The translations under genes were made by a program, and so were the position numbers. Below, piece after piece: positions 52,092 to 61,401 of a DNA stretch of 64,000 nt. The first letter of the stretch is position 1, and every line of letters starts with the position of its first letter. The DNA is from WHSW01 sp963729075 (GTDB lineage Bacteria > Actinomycetota > Thermoleophilia > Solirubrobacterales > 70-9), in NCBI GenBank assembly GCA_963729075.1, contig CAVSMU010000003.1:248001-312000 (forward strand), given 5' to 3'. Below the pieces are notes generated by a model. That model was not told the DNA's origin and did not search any database. It was given only the letters and a program-made list of their open reading frames with translations.

Positions 52092-54430
52092 GCGCCCCGG
52101 CATTGGCGCGGACCGGCCGCCGCCGCACGCGCGCTCGCGTGCTCGGCACGGTCCAAGGCGTCGGCTTTCGCCCCTACGCGTTCAGGCTCGCGACCGAGCT
52201 CGAGCTCGGCGGCTGGATCCTCAACGACGAGCGGGGAGTGCTGCTCGAGGTCGAGGGACCGCCGGAGGCCGTCGACGGGTTCCTCGCTCGCCTGCCGGCC
52301 GAAGCGCCACCGCTCGCGACGGTCGAGGCGATCGACGCCGAGCCCGTGTCCCCGGCGGGCGAGCGTGGCTTCCGGATCCTCGAATCCGATCGGCGCGGGG
52401 AGCCCGCGGCCCTCGTCGCGCCCGACACGGCCACATGCGGCGAGTGCCTCGCCGAGCTGCGCGACCCGGCCGACCGTCGGTACCGCTATCCGTTCACCAA
52501 CTGCACCAACTGCGGGCCGCGGTTGACGATCGTCACCGGGGTTCCGTACGACCGGCCGCTGACGACGATGGCCGGCTTCCGGATGTGCGCGGAATGTCGC
52601 TCCGAGTACGAGAACCCGCGCGACCGCCGCTTCCATGCCCAGCCCAACGCCTGCCCCGCCTGCGGCCCGCAGGTGCGACTCGCCGACGGCCGAGGAGAGA
52701 CGCTGGTCGGCCCGGACTCGGACCGCGACGCCGTCGAGACGGCCGCGCGCATGCTGCGCGCCGGGAGCATCCTCGCGATCAAGGGGCTCGGCGGCTACCA
52801 CTTGGCGTGCGTGGCCGCGGACCAACGCGCGGTGATGGTGCTCCGGACGCGCAAGCACCGCGAGGACCGCCCATTCGCCCTCATGGCGCCCGACCTTGCC
52901 GCCGCCCGCGAGCTGGTCGAGCTCGGCCCGAGCGAGGAGGCGCTGCTCGCAGGGCCGGCGCGCCCGATCGTGATCGCCCGCCGGAGGGCCGGTGCGCCGG
53001 TGGCAGCCGGCGTCGCCCCGCGGTCCGCCGATCTCGGAGTGATGCTGCCCTACTCGCCGCTTCATCACCTGCTGCTGGCGGACACCGCTGCGACGCTCGT
53101 GATGACCTCGGGCAACGTCTCCGATGAGCCGATCGCATTCGGCGACGACGAGGCGCTGGAGCGCCTCGGCGGGATCGCCGACGCGTTCTGTGTCCACGAC
53201 CGCCCGATCCACACCCGCACCGACGACTCGGTCGTCCGGGCCGTCGCCCCGGCGGCGTCGACCGCGCCGCTGCTCATACGCCGCTCGCGCGGCTACGTGC
53301 CCGAGAGCCTCACCCTCCCGGTCCCGGCCGAGCCCGCGGTGCTCGCCTGCGGTGCCGAGCTGAAGAACACGTTCTGCCTCGCCAAGGGCGCCCGTGCCTG
53401 GGTGGGACACCACATCGGAGATCTCCACAACTACGAGACCCTGCGCTCGTTCACCGACGGGGTCGCGCACTTCGAGCGCCTGTTCGCGGTCGAGCCGGCG
53501 GTCGTCGCTCACGATCTCCATCCGGACTACCTCTCGACGCGGTACGCGCTGGAGCGCGAGGGCGTCGACACCGTCGGCGTCCAGCACCACCATGCGCACC
53601 TCGCCGCCTGCCTCGCCGAGCACGGCGTGACCGGCGACGCGGTGGGCGCGATCTATGACGGAACCGGCCTCGGGCCCGACCGCACCGTCTGGGGAGGGGA
53701 GATCCTCGCCGGCGGGATCGCCGGCTACGAGCGCGCCGGGCTGCTCTTCCCCGTCCGCCTCCCGGGCGGCGATGCGGCCGCGCGGCAGCCGTGGCGGATG
53801 GCGTGTGCCTGGCTCGTCGCCGCGCTCGAAGTCGACGAGCCGCCGATCCCGCGAGCGCTCGGCGACTCGGTGACGGCCGGCGACTGGCAGGCCGCGACCC
53901 GGTTGTGCGCGACCGGGGTCAACTCGCCCCTGACGACGAGCGCCGGACGGCTCTTCGACGCCGTCGCGGCGATCTGCGGCGTCCGCGCCCGGGTCACCTA
54001 CGAGGGCCAGGCGGCGGCCGAGCTCGAGGGCATCACCGACACGGCGGAGCGCGGCGCGTATCCCATGCCGCTCATCGACGCCCGCGACGGCGCCGAGCCG
54101 GGCGCGGGGACGATCGTCGACCCGCGCGAGACCGTTCGCGCGCTCGCCGCCGACGTCGCCGCCGGCGCCGAACCGGCGATGGCCGGCGCCCGCTTCCACA
54201 GCGCGCTCGCGGGCGCGACCGCGGAGGCGTGCGCCCGTGAGGCCGAGCGTCGCGGCCTGACGGCGGCGGTGCTGTCCGGGGGCGTGTTCCAGAACCGATT
54301 GCTGGTCGAGCGCACGGCCGAGCGCCTGCGGCGAGCCGGCCTCCGGGTCCTGGTCCCGGCGCGCCTGCCCCCGAACGACGGCGGCATCGCCTACGGCCAG
54401 GCGGCGATCGCGGCAGCGGGCCGCAGTTGA
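52088..54430 (+). CDS. hypF: Carbamoyltransferase HypF
   Basis: 780 residues. Acylphosphatase domain (VLGTVQGVGFRPYAFRLA), zinc fingers CGECLAEL...NCTNCGP and CAECRSEY...ACPACGP, a YrdC domain and a Kae1-like domain (VQHHHAHLAACLAEH, GTGLGPDRTVWGGE, SGGVFQNRLL). It makes the cyanide group from carbamoyl phosphate together with HypE. GTG 52088 overlaps the SIS gene. Confidence 0.96.
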   Translation: MSAPALARTGRRRTRARVLGTVQGVGFRPYAFRLATELELGGWILNDERGVLLEVEGPPEAVDGFLARLPAEAPPLATVEAIDAEPVSPAGERGFRILESDRRGEPAALVAPDTATCGECLAELRDPADRRYRYPFTNCTNCGPRLTIVTGVPYDRPLTTMAGFRMCAECRSEYENPRDRRFHAQPNACPACGPQVRLADGRGETLVGPDSDRDAVETAARMLRAGSILAIKGLGGYHLACVAADQRAVMVLRTRKHREDRPFALMAPDLAAARELVELGPSEEALLAGPARPIVIARRRAGAPVAAGVAPRSADLGVMLPYSPLHHLLLADTAATLVMTSGNVSDEPIAFGDDEALERLGGIADAFCVHDRPIHTRTDDSVVRAVAPAASTAPLLIRRSRGYVPESLTLPVPAEPAVLACGAELKNTFCLAKGARAWVGHHIGDLHNYETLRSFTDGVAHFERLFAVEPAVVAHDLHPDYLSTRYALEREGVDTVGVQHHHAHLAACLAEHGVTGDAVGAIYDGTGLGPDRTVWGGEILAGGIAGYERAGLLFPVRLPGGDAAARQPWRMACAWLVAALEVDEPPIPRALGDSVTAGDWQAATRLCATGVNSPLTTSAGRLFDAVAAICGVRARVTYEGQAAAELEGITDTAERGAYPMPLIDARDGAEPGAGTIVDPRETVRALAADVAAGAEPAMAGARFHSALAGATAEACAREAERRGLTAAVLSGGVFQNRLLVERTAERLRRAGLRVLVPARLPPNDGGIAYGQAAIAAAGRS

Positions 54431-54726
54431 CCGCCGACGCCGATCAGCGCGAGCTGCTGACCAAGCCGATCTCGATCGGCGGCACGGAGCGGCGGTTCGG
54501 CGAGCTCACGGTGACGCAGGTCGAGGCGCACGCCGCCGGGCTCGCCGAGGCGACCGGCTTCGGCCATCGCAGCCGGGTCGGCGCCGTCGCGGCGGCTTGG
54601 CGCGGGCTTGCCGCACTCATGCGCGAGCGCGGCGCGGCGACGGTCGCCGACCTCGAGCCCGACGAGGTGCGCTCCCGCGCCGAGGCGCTATGGGTGCTCC
54701 CGCCGGGCGGCAGCCTGCTGCCGTAG
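54427..54726 (+). CDS. Small unknown protein ending the hydrogenase operon
   Basis: 99 residues. LLTKPISIGGTERRFGELTV and VQVEAHAAGLAEATGFGHRS with an Ala-rich helix; ends LWVLPPGGSLLP. Start TTG 54427 overlaps the hypF stop as TTGA. No family recognised; the coupling argues for a hydrogenase-linked role. Confidence 0.55.
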   Translation: MTADADQRELLTKPISIGGTERRFGELTVTQVEAHAAGLAEATGFGHRSRVGAVAAAWRGLAALMRERGAATVADLEPDEVRSRAEALWVLPPGGSLLP

Positions 54727-54774
54727 GCGTGGCGCGATTGGCGCGTATCCGTCTGCTCGAGCCGTCCCGTCGGC

Positions 54775-55147
54775 GTTAGCGGGGCGAACGCCTGGGCGGC
54801 GAGCGTAGAGCTTGTAGAGGCGCAGGGAGTCCGAGTAGCTCGAGCGCGCAGATCTTCTCGAACATCCGTAGGCGGCCTCGTCCGGGAAGATCCGAGGTTG
54901 CGTCCGGGTCGGTCTGCACGGTGAGCTGGCCGCGGATGTCGGCGATCGTCGCGTAGCGCTCCTCCTCCGGCCGCGGCGCCAGTCGCAGCAGCTGGCGAAC
55001 TGGGCGGTCGAGTTGGCGCGCACCGGGCCGACGCCGACCACGTCCTCGTGCTCCCCGCGCTCGCCGGATCGTCCGAGTCGCCGCGTCGCCGCATGCGCCC
55101 AGGGCCAGCGCCGCCACCGCAAGCAGCGCCGGCGCCCAGCGGCTCAT
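54775..55147 (-). pseudogene. Lipoprotein gene broken by frameshifts
   Basis: ATG 55147 gives MSRWAPALLAVAALALGAC, a lipoprotein signal, then sense moves between frames: GEHEDVVGVGPVRANSTAQF, RYATIADIRGQLTVQTDPDA, then EKICALE and SDSLRLYKLYAR. At least three single-base shifts are needed. Convergent with the hydrogenase operon end. The end position is uncertain. Confidence 0.5.
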
Positions 55148-55166
55148 GCGTAGGCCCTGCCGCGGC

Positions 55167-57248
55167 TCAGGGACCGTAGCCAAGCTCGGCCAGCCGGTCG
55201 CGAAGCGCCTCGGCCTCGACCGACGCCTCCCAGCGCTGCACCGCGAGCGCGGTGCGACTCTGCTTGCGAGCCGGCCGCGGCCGGGCTGCCCGGCTGCGGG
55301 GGCGGCTGCCACCAGTCGCAGGCGAGTGGGACGTGTCCTCGTCGGGACCATCGCCGCAATCGATCAGGTAGTTGGTCTTCGCGTCGTCGCCCGGGCCGAC
55401 GCTCGTGGCGCAGTCGGACGGCAGCACGTCGCGGCGGCGTCCCGTGGCCGCCGGGGCCGGTGACGCTCGCCGCGGTGCCGTCGGCGCCGGTGTTGTTGAA
55501 CCAGCAGTTGCCCGTGTTGCCCGCCAACTCGTGCCACCAGAAGTCGTTGCCGTTCGGCAGCGTGCTCTTGCGGTTGCCGCCCGCGTCTCGCCGTGCGGGA
55601 CGCCGAACATGGTCGAGCGCGTTCGGGAACTTGAAGCCCTTGGGCGCCTGGCCCATGTGGTTGGCGTAGAACCGGTTGCCGCACGAGGTCGAGATGCCGT
55701 TCGCGGGCGCGCCCGGGCAGGAGATGCCGGGATAGATGTCGCCCTCGGCGCGGCCGCCGGTGGTGAGCGCGTCCGGGACCGTCGAGCAGCATGGCGCCGT
55801 TGCGCCAGTTGTCGAAGATCCAGTTGTCGTGGACGCGGGCGTCGTTCATGCCCGGCGTAGAGGATCCCGGTCCCGATCGGTACCGGCACGAAGCTGGTTG
55901 ATCGGCGCGTCCGGGCGGTAGAGGTCGAGGTTGTTCGAGTAGATCAGGTTGTGATCGATCTCGAGCTGTCCGCCGGGAAGCCCGGGGTGGCCGGCGGCCG
56001 AGAGCGTGTCGCTCGAGATCCCGGTCGTGTTGCCGTAGATGTGGTTGTCGGTGATCCGGACAGCGTTGCCCATCGAGCCCGAGTAGCCGAGCGCGCTGCC
56101 GCGCATGTCGCACTTCTTGAGCACGGTGTTGATCCGCGGCGCGTCGGGGTAGAAGGCGGTCGCCTGCGAGCCGGTCTCGGGGGCGGCGCCCGGGTAGAGC
56201 ACGGCGTCGCCGGACCCGAACCCGTCGCAGTTCTTGTACAGGCCGTGGTCGGAGGTGAAGCTGAGGTTGCCGTAGTCGGCGGCCCAGAACATCTTCGTGC
56301 GCTCGATCAGGTAGCCGTCGGCCTCCTCGACGTAGATCCCGTGCTCGAGCGCGCCGCGCGTGGTGAGGTTGCGGACGACGAAGCCGTCGGCGCGGTCGGC
56401 CCGGAGACACGTCCTTGACCAGCTCGCCGGGCTTGGCCTCCGGGTTCTTCGACTTGTAGCGCGGCCGCCGTCGATGATCACGTCGGTCGGCTGCGCGCCG
56501 GAGCCCTCGATCTGGAGGTTGCAGCGCACGCAGTTCCCGAGCTCCTGCGCCGGGATGCCGTGGCGGTTGGTGAGCGGCGGCGAGGCGGCTTGCCGACCAC
56601 CTCGCGGCCCTGGACATAGACCAGGTTCTGGTCGTTGGGGCAGGTCACCTGGTACTCGTAGCTGGGGGTGAGGTCGCCGCTCGCGTCCTCCTGCAGCAGC
56701 GAGGGGTTGCAGCGCGGGTCGTTGAGCGGGCGCCTGGCGCGACTTCGGCTCCGTGTAGCGGCCGGGCATGATCACGACGCGGTCGTTGTTGCCGGCCCGC
56801 AGGACGGCCGTTCTGGATCGAGTCGTACGTTGCAGTCCTCCGCGAGCGCCCCGTTGATCCGGCGCAGCTTCTGCGCCTTCTTCTCGCTGAGCACGTACTT
56901 GGGCTGGCTCGGGCGCAGGATTAGAAGCCCTTGCCGGTCGCCTGCTTGAGCGACTTGCGCAGCGCCGCGAGCGAGTCCGAGCCGTCCTTGCCCTTGCAGA
57001 CGACGAGCACGTCGCCCGGGCCCTGCCCGGTCACCGCCGAGGGCAGCGCCGCGCGCGTCCGTCGGCACCTCGCCGCCGGCCGGTGGGCTGACGGACGTGT
57101 CGGGGGCCGGGTCGGGCCAGTAGGACGGCCGCTCGAGGTGGGCCGCCGCGGCAGCGCCGGTAGGGCGAGCGCGGCCCCGATCGCCAGCGCGGCGAGTCGA
57201 CGCGTTGCCTTCGACCTCTCGGTGGTGCGTACCGCGGCCTGCGATCAC
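55167..57248 (-). pseudogene. Secreted parallel beta-helix protein gene with many frameshifts
   Basis: The minus strand reads a coherent product only by changing frame at least ten times. GTG 57248 starts a signal peptide (RLAALAIGAALALPALP in shifted frame); later come YVLSEKKAQKLRRINGALAE, VVIMPGRYTEPKSRQAP, DGFVVRNLTTRGALEHGIYV, ERTKMFWAADYGNLSFTSDH, ITDNHIYGNTTGIS, IFDNWRNGAMLLD, GNTGNCWFNNTGADGTAASV and the end ALRDRLAELGYGP. These are pectate-lyase/right-handed beta-helix repeats. Examples of shifts are near 57236, 56730, 56590, 56462, 56410, 55890 and 55855. Intact codons between shifts argue against old decay. Confidence 0.7.
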
Positions 57249-57387
57249 GATGCTCCTCCCTTCGACTGCCGCTTCCCTGCCCAGCGGTTGCGGCGAATCT
57301 ATCACTGGGGACCGCCGGACGCGGGCGGCGAACGCCCGGCCGGCGGTCGCGCGCCCGCTTAACGTCAACTCAAAGAACGGAGCACGA

Positions 57388-57409
57388 AAACCGCATGGGA
57401 ATGCGGTTT
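57388..57409. terminator. Hairpin in the intergenic gap
   Basis: Perfect 9-bp stem AAACCGCAT/ATGCGGTTT with loop GGGA, near the start of the broken beta-helix gene and upstream of the promoter at 57428. Role unclear; could be a terminator-like or regulator-binding site. Confidence 0.4.
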
Positions 57410-57427
57410 CTGGGCGACGGTTGTGCT

Positions 57428-57457
57428 TTGACAGGCGCGCGAGGCCGTTGCTAGGTT
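57428..57457 (+). promoter_or_regulatory. Sigma-A-type promoter
   Basis: TTGACA (57428-57433), spacer of 18 bases and TAGGTT (57452-57457). It points to the MCE remnant and SCP2 genes, 64 bases before GTG 57522. Confidence 0.6.
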
Positions 57458-57521
57458 CGCCGCCTGCCCGGTGGAGAGCCGGGGTCTTCGGGGGTTTGGG
57501 TTAGTTGGGAACGGGAGTGAC

Positions 57522-57749
57522 GTGAAGACCTCCTCCGTAATCGGCCGCGTCGCGGCCCTGATCGCGCTGGCCGTGGCGGTGGTCGCCGCCTTTTTGCTCC
57601 TCTCCGGCTCCGACACGGAGTACGAGGTCACCTCCGAGTTCCGTAGGCGCCGGATGGCGAGTTATGGGCGCTATGCGACCCATAAGTCGCCCCGCGTTCG
57701 GGGCGGCGAGGCTTACGGCGGGATGAGGCTGGCGCATAGGATGGGCTGA
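57522..57749 (+). pseudogene. N-terminal remnant of an MCE/MlaD family protein
   Basis: From GTG 57522 the frame gives VKTSSVIGRVAALIALAVAV, a membrane helix, and SGSDTEYEVTSEF, the start of an MCE domain. The next residues (RRRRMASYGRYATHKSPRV) do not fit MCE and the frame ends at 57749. About 300 residues are absent. The lost part overlaps a hairpin-rich stretch (57688-57705). Likely a deletion remnant. Confidence 0.5.
57688..57705. terminator. Hairpin within the MCE remnant tail
   Basis: Perfect 7-bp stem CGCCCCG/CGGGGCG with loop CGTT, 66 bases before the SCP2 gene. It could end transcription from the promoter at 57428. Confidence 0.4.
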
Positions 57750-57770
57750 TCGGGTGACGAGAGGAGAGAG

Positions 57771-58187
57771 GTGGCTTACTTCAAGGACGCGCAGGACGTC
57801 TACGACACGCTCGGCAAGCTGTTCGTCGACCTGGCCTCCGACGGGGAGTTGGCGCCCAAGTTCCGCAAGGCGAACACGATCGTCCGCTACGAGTACACGA
57901 ATCCGGATTCGGCGATCACGGTGCGGCTCCAGGAGGGCGAGCCCGGCGACGTGGACTTCGGCGAGTCCGATATGGAGCCCGAGGTGACGATGGCGATGGA
58001 GGCCGACACGGCGCACCGCTTCTGGCTGGGCGAGGTCAACGTGACGGTCGCGCTCGCACGGGGCCAGATCAAGGCCAAGGGCCCGGTGGCGAAGATCCTC
58101 AAGCTGGTCCCGCTTACGAAGCCGGTCTTCCCACGCTACAAGGCGCAGCTCGAGGCGCAGGGACGCACCGATCTCGTGAATGCCTGA
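57771..58187 (+). CDS. SCP2 sterol-carrier-type protein
   Basis: 138 residues, SCP2 fold: KFRKANTIVRYEYTNPDSAI, VTMAMEADTAHRFWLGEVNV and ALARGQIKAKGPVAKILKL. Binds lipids. GTG 57771 follows GAGGAGAGAGG. Single-domain lipid carriers often lie near MCE genes, as does this one. Confidence 0.8.
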   Translation: MAYFKDAQDVYDTLGKLFVDLASDGELAPKFRKANTIVRYEYTNPDSAITVRLQEGEPGDVDFGESDMEPEVTMAMEADTAHRFWLGEVNVTVALARGQIKAKGPVAKILKLVPLTKPVFPRYKAQLEAQGRTDLVNA

Positions 58188-58208
58188 GCCGCGCCCGGAG
58201 CGGACCCG

Positions 58209-58877
58209 ATGAAGGCGGACGAGTGGGCACAGATCGTCCGCGGGCTGGCCGGGAAGCGCGGCGTCACCTACGAGCCGGTCGGCGGGCTGAACCCGAAGGA
58301 CGGCCCGGCGGCCCTCTGCCCGGGCGGGACGAACCGGATCACGGGAGAGCTCAGCGCCGGGTTCTGGGGCGCCTCATGCGACGCCGACGAGCGCGAGGAG
58401 GGCGGCCTGTTCTCCAAGACGGTGCTTCCCCGGGCGGTTCTTGCCAAGGCCCACATGCCCGACCTCGCCCGGGTGGTCCCGATGTTCAACGTCGAGTCGG
58501 TCGAGATCGAGGAGCGGGTCGAGCAGGCGGTCTCGCGGCGCAAGGTCGAGTTCGAGTCCATCGAGTTCAACCGCCGCTTTCTCGCAACGGTGCCCGCCGA
58601 CCACGATCCGGTGGCGCTGCGCGAGCTGTTCAGCCCCGCATTCCTCGATTGGGTCGCAGGGATCCACAACGAGATCGACTTCGGGATCACCGATCGCCAG
58701 CTCTACTTCCTGTGGCGTCTCGACGAGCGCACCGCCGACGAGTACGGGTCCGCACTCGACAACGCGGGCCGTCTCTTTAACAAGCTGCGCGACGAGATGG
58801 AGGAGCACGGCCTCCACACGTACCCGGCCGGCCCGTGGCACGCCGGGCTCGAGCGCTTCCCGGACGAGAGCGCGTAA
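58209..58877 (+). CDS. Unknown protein
   Basis: 222 residues. EWAQIVRGLAGKRGVTYEPV at the start, RITGELSAGFWGASCDADER in the middle, FLDWVAGIHNEIDFGITDRQ and RLFNKLRDEMEEHGLHTYPA at the end. No membrane segment or family recognised. ATG 58209, 21 bases after SCP2, so probably in one transcript. Confidence 0.6.
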   Translation: MKADEWAQIVRGLAGKRGVTYEPVGGLNPKDGPAALCPGGTNRITGELSAGFWGASCDADEREEGGLFSKTVLPRAVLAKAHMPDLARVVPMFNVESVEIEERVEQAVSRRKVEFESIEFNRRFLATVPADHDPVALRELFSPAFLDWVAGIHNEIDFGITDRQLYFLWRLDERTADEYGSALDNAGRLFNKLRDEMEEHGLHTYPAGPWHAGLERFPDESA

Positions 58878-58906
58878 CGGCAGCGGGTCTCGGCGGACCC
58901 AACACC

Positions 58907-59512
58907 ATGCGGCGGTTGCTGACATGGGAGGGCACCGATGGCTGGCGGGCGGAGTCCGCCGTGGTCGACCTCGACGACGATGGCCTGCGGGCCACCGGCG
59001 TACAGCTCGGCGTCGACCCCGAGCCCTATCGCATCGACTACCGGCTCGACGCGACCGACGGCTTCGCGACCCGGCGGCTCGAGGTCGAGGCTCGTGGCGC
59101 CGACTGGTCGCGCCGGCTCGACCTCGAGCGCCGAGCCACAGCCGCATGGACCGCCCACGCGACCCGCGAGGGGAAGGGGCCGGATGCCGAGCCGGGAGGG
59201 CGGACCGCCGAGCTGGCGGCGGCGCTCGACTGCGACCTCGGGTTCTCGCCGCTCACGAACATGATGCCCGTCGCCCGCGCCGGGCTCGCCCAGCGTGAGG
59301 GCGGCGAGGACTTCCTGATGGCCTGGGTCTCGGTCCCCGATCTCGCCCTGATCGCCTACCCCCAGCGATACGAGCACGTCCGACGGCGACCCGACGGCCG
59401 GGCGACGGTCCGCTTCGTCGACCGCGGGCCCGCGGAGGGGTTCCTCGCCGATCTGGAGCTCGACCGCGACGGCTTCGTCGTCAACTACCCCGGGCTCGCG
59501 CGCAGGGTCTAG
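58907..59512 (+). CDS. Putative glycolipid-binding family protein
   Basis: 201 residues. LTWEGTDGWRAESAVVDLDD and GLRATGVQLGVDPEPYRIDY open it and GFLADLELDRDGFVVNYPGLARRV closes it, like the PF06475 family named for glycolipid binding. Start ATG 58907 fits this opening; an upstream frame overlapping the previous gene was not used. Stop overlaps the convergent gene. Confidence 0.75.
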   Translation: MRRLLTWEGTDGWRAESAVVDLDDDGLRATGVQLGVDPEPYRIDYRLDATDGFATRRLEVEARGADWSRRLDLERRATAAWTAHATREGKGPDAEPGGRTAELAAALDCDLGFSPLTNMMPVARAGLAQREGGEDFLMAWVSVPDLALIAYPQRYEHVRRRPDGRATVRFVDRGPAEGFLADLELDRDGFVVNYPGLARRV

Positions 59513-60468
59513 CCCGACCGGCGCCGCCGGCGGGCGTTGCGGTAGAAGCGGATCGTCTTCGAGAAGTTGCGGCGGTAGCGCGCCAGCTCGCTCTCGTCGG
59601 GGAGCTCGAACCCGCCCAAAAGGCGGTGCGGCACAAGCGTCCAGCCGCCGTCGTCGCGGACGAGGTCGCCGCGGACCTGGAAGTTCTCCTGCCAGCTGAA
59701 GCTGGGGTCGTGCGCATGCGCCGTGAGGCACGCGGGCCCCTCGACCAGCGGGAGCCCGGCCGGTGGCGCTCCGAGTCCGACCCGGCGCGCGTCGCGATCG
59801 ACGGCGACCGGGGTGCGGACCGCGAGCGGGAAGCCGTCGGGGCCGACCCACGAGAGGACCGCGGTCGGATGGCGCGCCCCGAGCTCGTCCATTCGCTCGT
59901 CCCACGTCACGGGCCCGCCGATCTTCGGCTCGTGGGCCTCGAGCGGCTCCTGGCTGTGACCGGCCCGCACCTCCTCGAGATGTGAGTCGTGAACCTCGGG
60001 CTCCTTCGAAACGTCCCCGTCAGCCCAGACGAACACGCGCTCCGGGCGGACCTTGACGTAGATCCTCGTGTAGTACCAGCCGAACAGCCCGCGCAGGACC
60101 TTGGGCGGGTGCGCGTCGCGAGCGCCCGGGAGCTTCTCCCACGACTCGCGCCAGTAGCGCTCCTTGTTCGCGTCGAGGTCGCTTTCGTCGACGTCCGCCG
60201 TCCCCTGTACGAGCACCTGGATCGGCTCCTCGATCCCGGCTCCGGTGGGGTCGGAGAACAGCAGCGCCACGTGCGGGTTCCGCCGCGCATCGTCGGCCTT
60301 CTTCGGGTAGCCGAGCCCGGTGGTGACGTCGATCGAGGGTCCCCCGGGTTGGTAGTACGGAGTCACCGGCCAGGTGATCGGCTGCTGGCGGGCATCGATC
60401 GTCGTGTACTCCGTCGTGATGAAGCGCTCGAAGCACGTCCGCACGTCCTGCGGCAGGCTGCTGGTCAC
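59509..60468 (-). CDS. Pyridoxamine 5'-phosphate oxidase-like flavin/F420 protein, two domains
   Basis: 319 residues, two split-barrel repeats. The first (about 10-160) contains DARQQPITWPVTPYY, RRNPHVALLFSDPTG and ERVFVWADGD; the second (about 200-310) contains HPTAVLSWVGPDGFPLAVRT. Binds FMN or F420 in relatives; substrate unknown. GTG 60468 overlaps the Nudix stop. Confidence 0.7.
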   Translation of the reverse strand: MTSSLPQDVRTCFERFITTEYTTIDARQQPITWPVTPYYQPGGPSIDVTTGLGYPKKADDARRNPHVALLFSDPTGAGIEEPIQVLVQGTADVDESDLDANKERYWRESWEKLPGARDAHPPKVLRGLFGWYYTRIYVKVRPERVFVWADGDVSKEPEVHDSHLEEVRAGHSQEPLEAHEPKIGGPVTWDERMDELGARHPTAVLSWVGPDGFPLAVRTPVAVDRDARRVGLGAPPAGLPLVEGPACLTAHAHDPSFSWQENFQVRGDLVRDDGGWTLVPHRLLGGFELPDESELARYRRNFSKTIRFYRNARRRRRSG

Positions 60469-61085
60469 GAGGTCAGACTATCCGTGTCCGGCGCGGCGTC
60501 CTCGTATCCGTCGTCGCCCGGCAACAGAACGCGATGGCGCTCGCGGGTGCCGGCCACGCGAGGGAGGATCGGCTCGACCACGCGGTCGCGCGCGGCCTCG
60601 ATCACCTCGGCCGCGTCGGCGAATGGCAGCAGGGTCTCGAGCGTCCGGATCGTCGGAAAGACGAGCTCGAGCTTGCCGGCGCGATGGGCCTCGAGCGCGC
60701 CGCGCGGGTTGAGCCACCCGGCGTCGTCGACCTCGCGGCCGTCCGGGTGCGGGGGCGAATGCGCCGGGGCGAGGCCCACGAAGAAGTGGGTGTCGAAGCG
60801 CACCGGGACGACCTCAGGGGTGATCCAGCGCGCCCACACGTGAAGCTCGGCATCATCGCCGAGCGCAATCCCGGTCTCCTCCTCGAGTTCGCGCGCCGCG
60901 CACTCCTCCGGCCGCTCGCCGGGCTCGATGACGCCTCCCGGGAACACCCAGACGCCGGGCATGAACGACTGCGTCTCGGCGCGCCTGACCATCAGCACCT
61001 CGAGCTCGCGGTCGGAATGCCTGCCGCCGCGCCGCAGGAGCATGGTCGTCGCCGCGGGGCGCGGCGTCACCGGCGTTTCGGCCAT
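60465..61085 (-). CDS. Nudix hydrolase
   Basis: 206 residues. Nudix box GGVIEPGERPEECAARELEEETGI has all conserved Gly, Arg and Glu positions. A C-terminal extension of about 90 residues follows, like the large Nudix group that acts on CoA-type or nucleotide substrates. ATG 61085. Substrate unknown. Confidence 0.85.
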   Translation of the reverse strand: MAETPVTPRPAATTMLLRRGGRHSDRELEVLMVRRAETQSFMPGVWVFPGGVIEPGERPEECAARELEEETGIALGDDAELHVWARWITPEVVPVRFDTHFFVGLAPAHSPPHPDGREVDDAGWLNPRGALEAHRAGKLELVFPTIRTLETLLPFADAAEVIEAARDRVVEPILPRVAGTRERHRVLLPGDDGYEDAAPDTDSLTS

Positions 61086-61193
61086 CGCCGGAGACGATAG
61101 CCCCGACGCCGGTGACGAGCCGAGGCCTTTGCGGCTCGCAACCCCTCGTAGTCGCTCTGCGCCCGGATCTGCGTCGGCCCCGGACTCGAGCGC

Positions 61194-61199
61194 TAACCT
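61194..61199 (+). promoter_or_regulatory. Putative -10 element TAACCT
   Basis: TAACCT ends 7 bases before GTG 61207 and there is no ribosome site, suggesting a leaderless rubredoxin transcript. Confidence 0.45.
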
Positions 61200-61206
61200 G
61201 CGCGCC

Positions 61207-61392
61207 GTGAGCACCGAGACCGAGACGAAGCAGCTCTGGGTCTGCACGTCTTGCGGATTCGTCTACGACCCCGACGACGGCGATCCCGACGGCGGGATTC
61301 CACCCGGGACGCCCTTCGACGACATCCCCGACAGCTGGTTCTGCCCCGTCTGCGGGGCGCGCAAGGCCGACTTCGAGCCCTACTCGGAGTAG
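61207..61392 (+). CDS. Rubredoxin
   Basis: 61 residues. Fe ligands are C13 and C16 (CTSCGFVYDP) and C46 and C49 (WFCPVCGARK), with GGIPPGTPFDDIPDSW between, the rubredoxin core. One-electron carrier in the cytoplasm. GTG 61207. Not in an operon. Confidence 0.95.
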   Translation: MSTETETKQLWVCTSCGFVYDPDDGDPDGGIPPGTPFDDIPDSWFCPVCGARKADFEPYSE

Positions 61393-61401
61393 GACGCGCC
61401 G

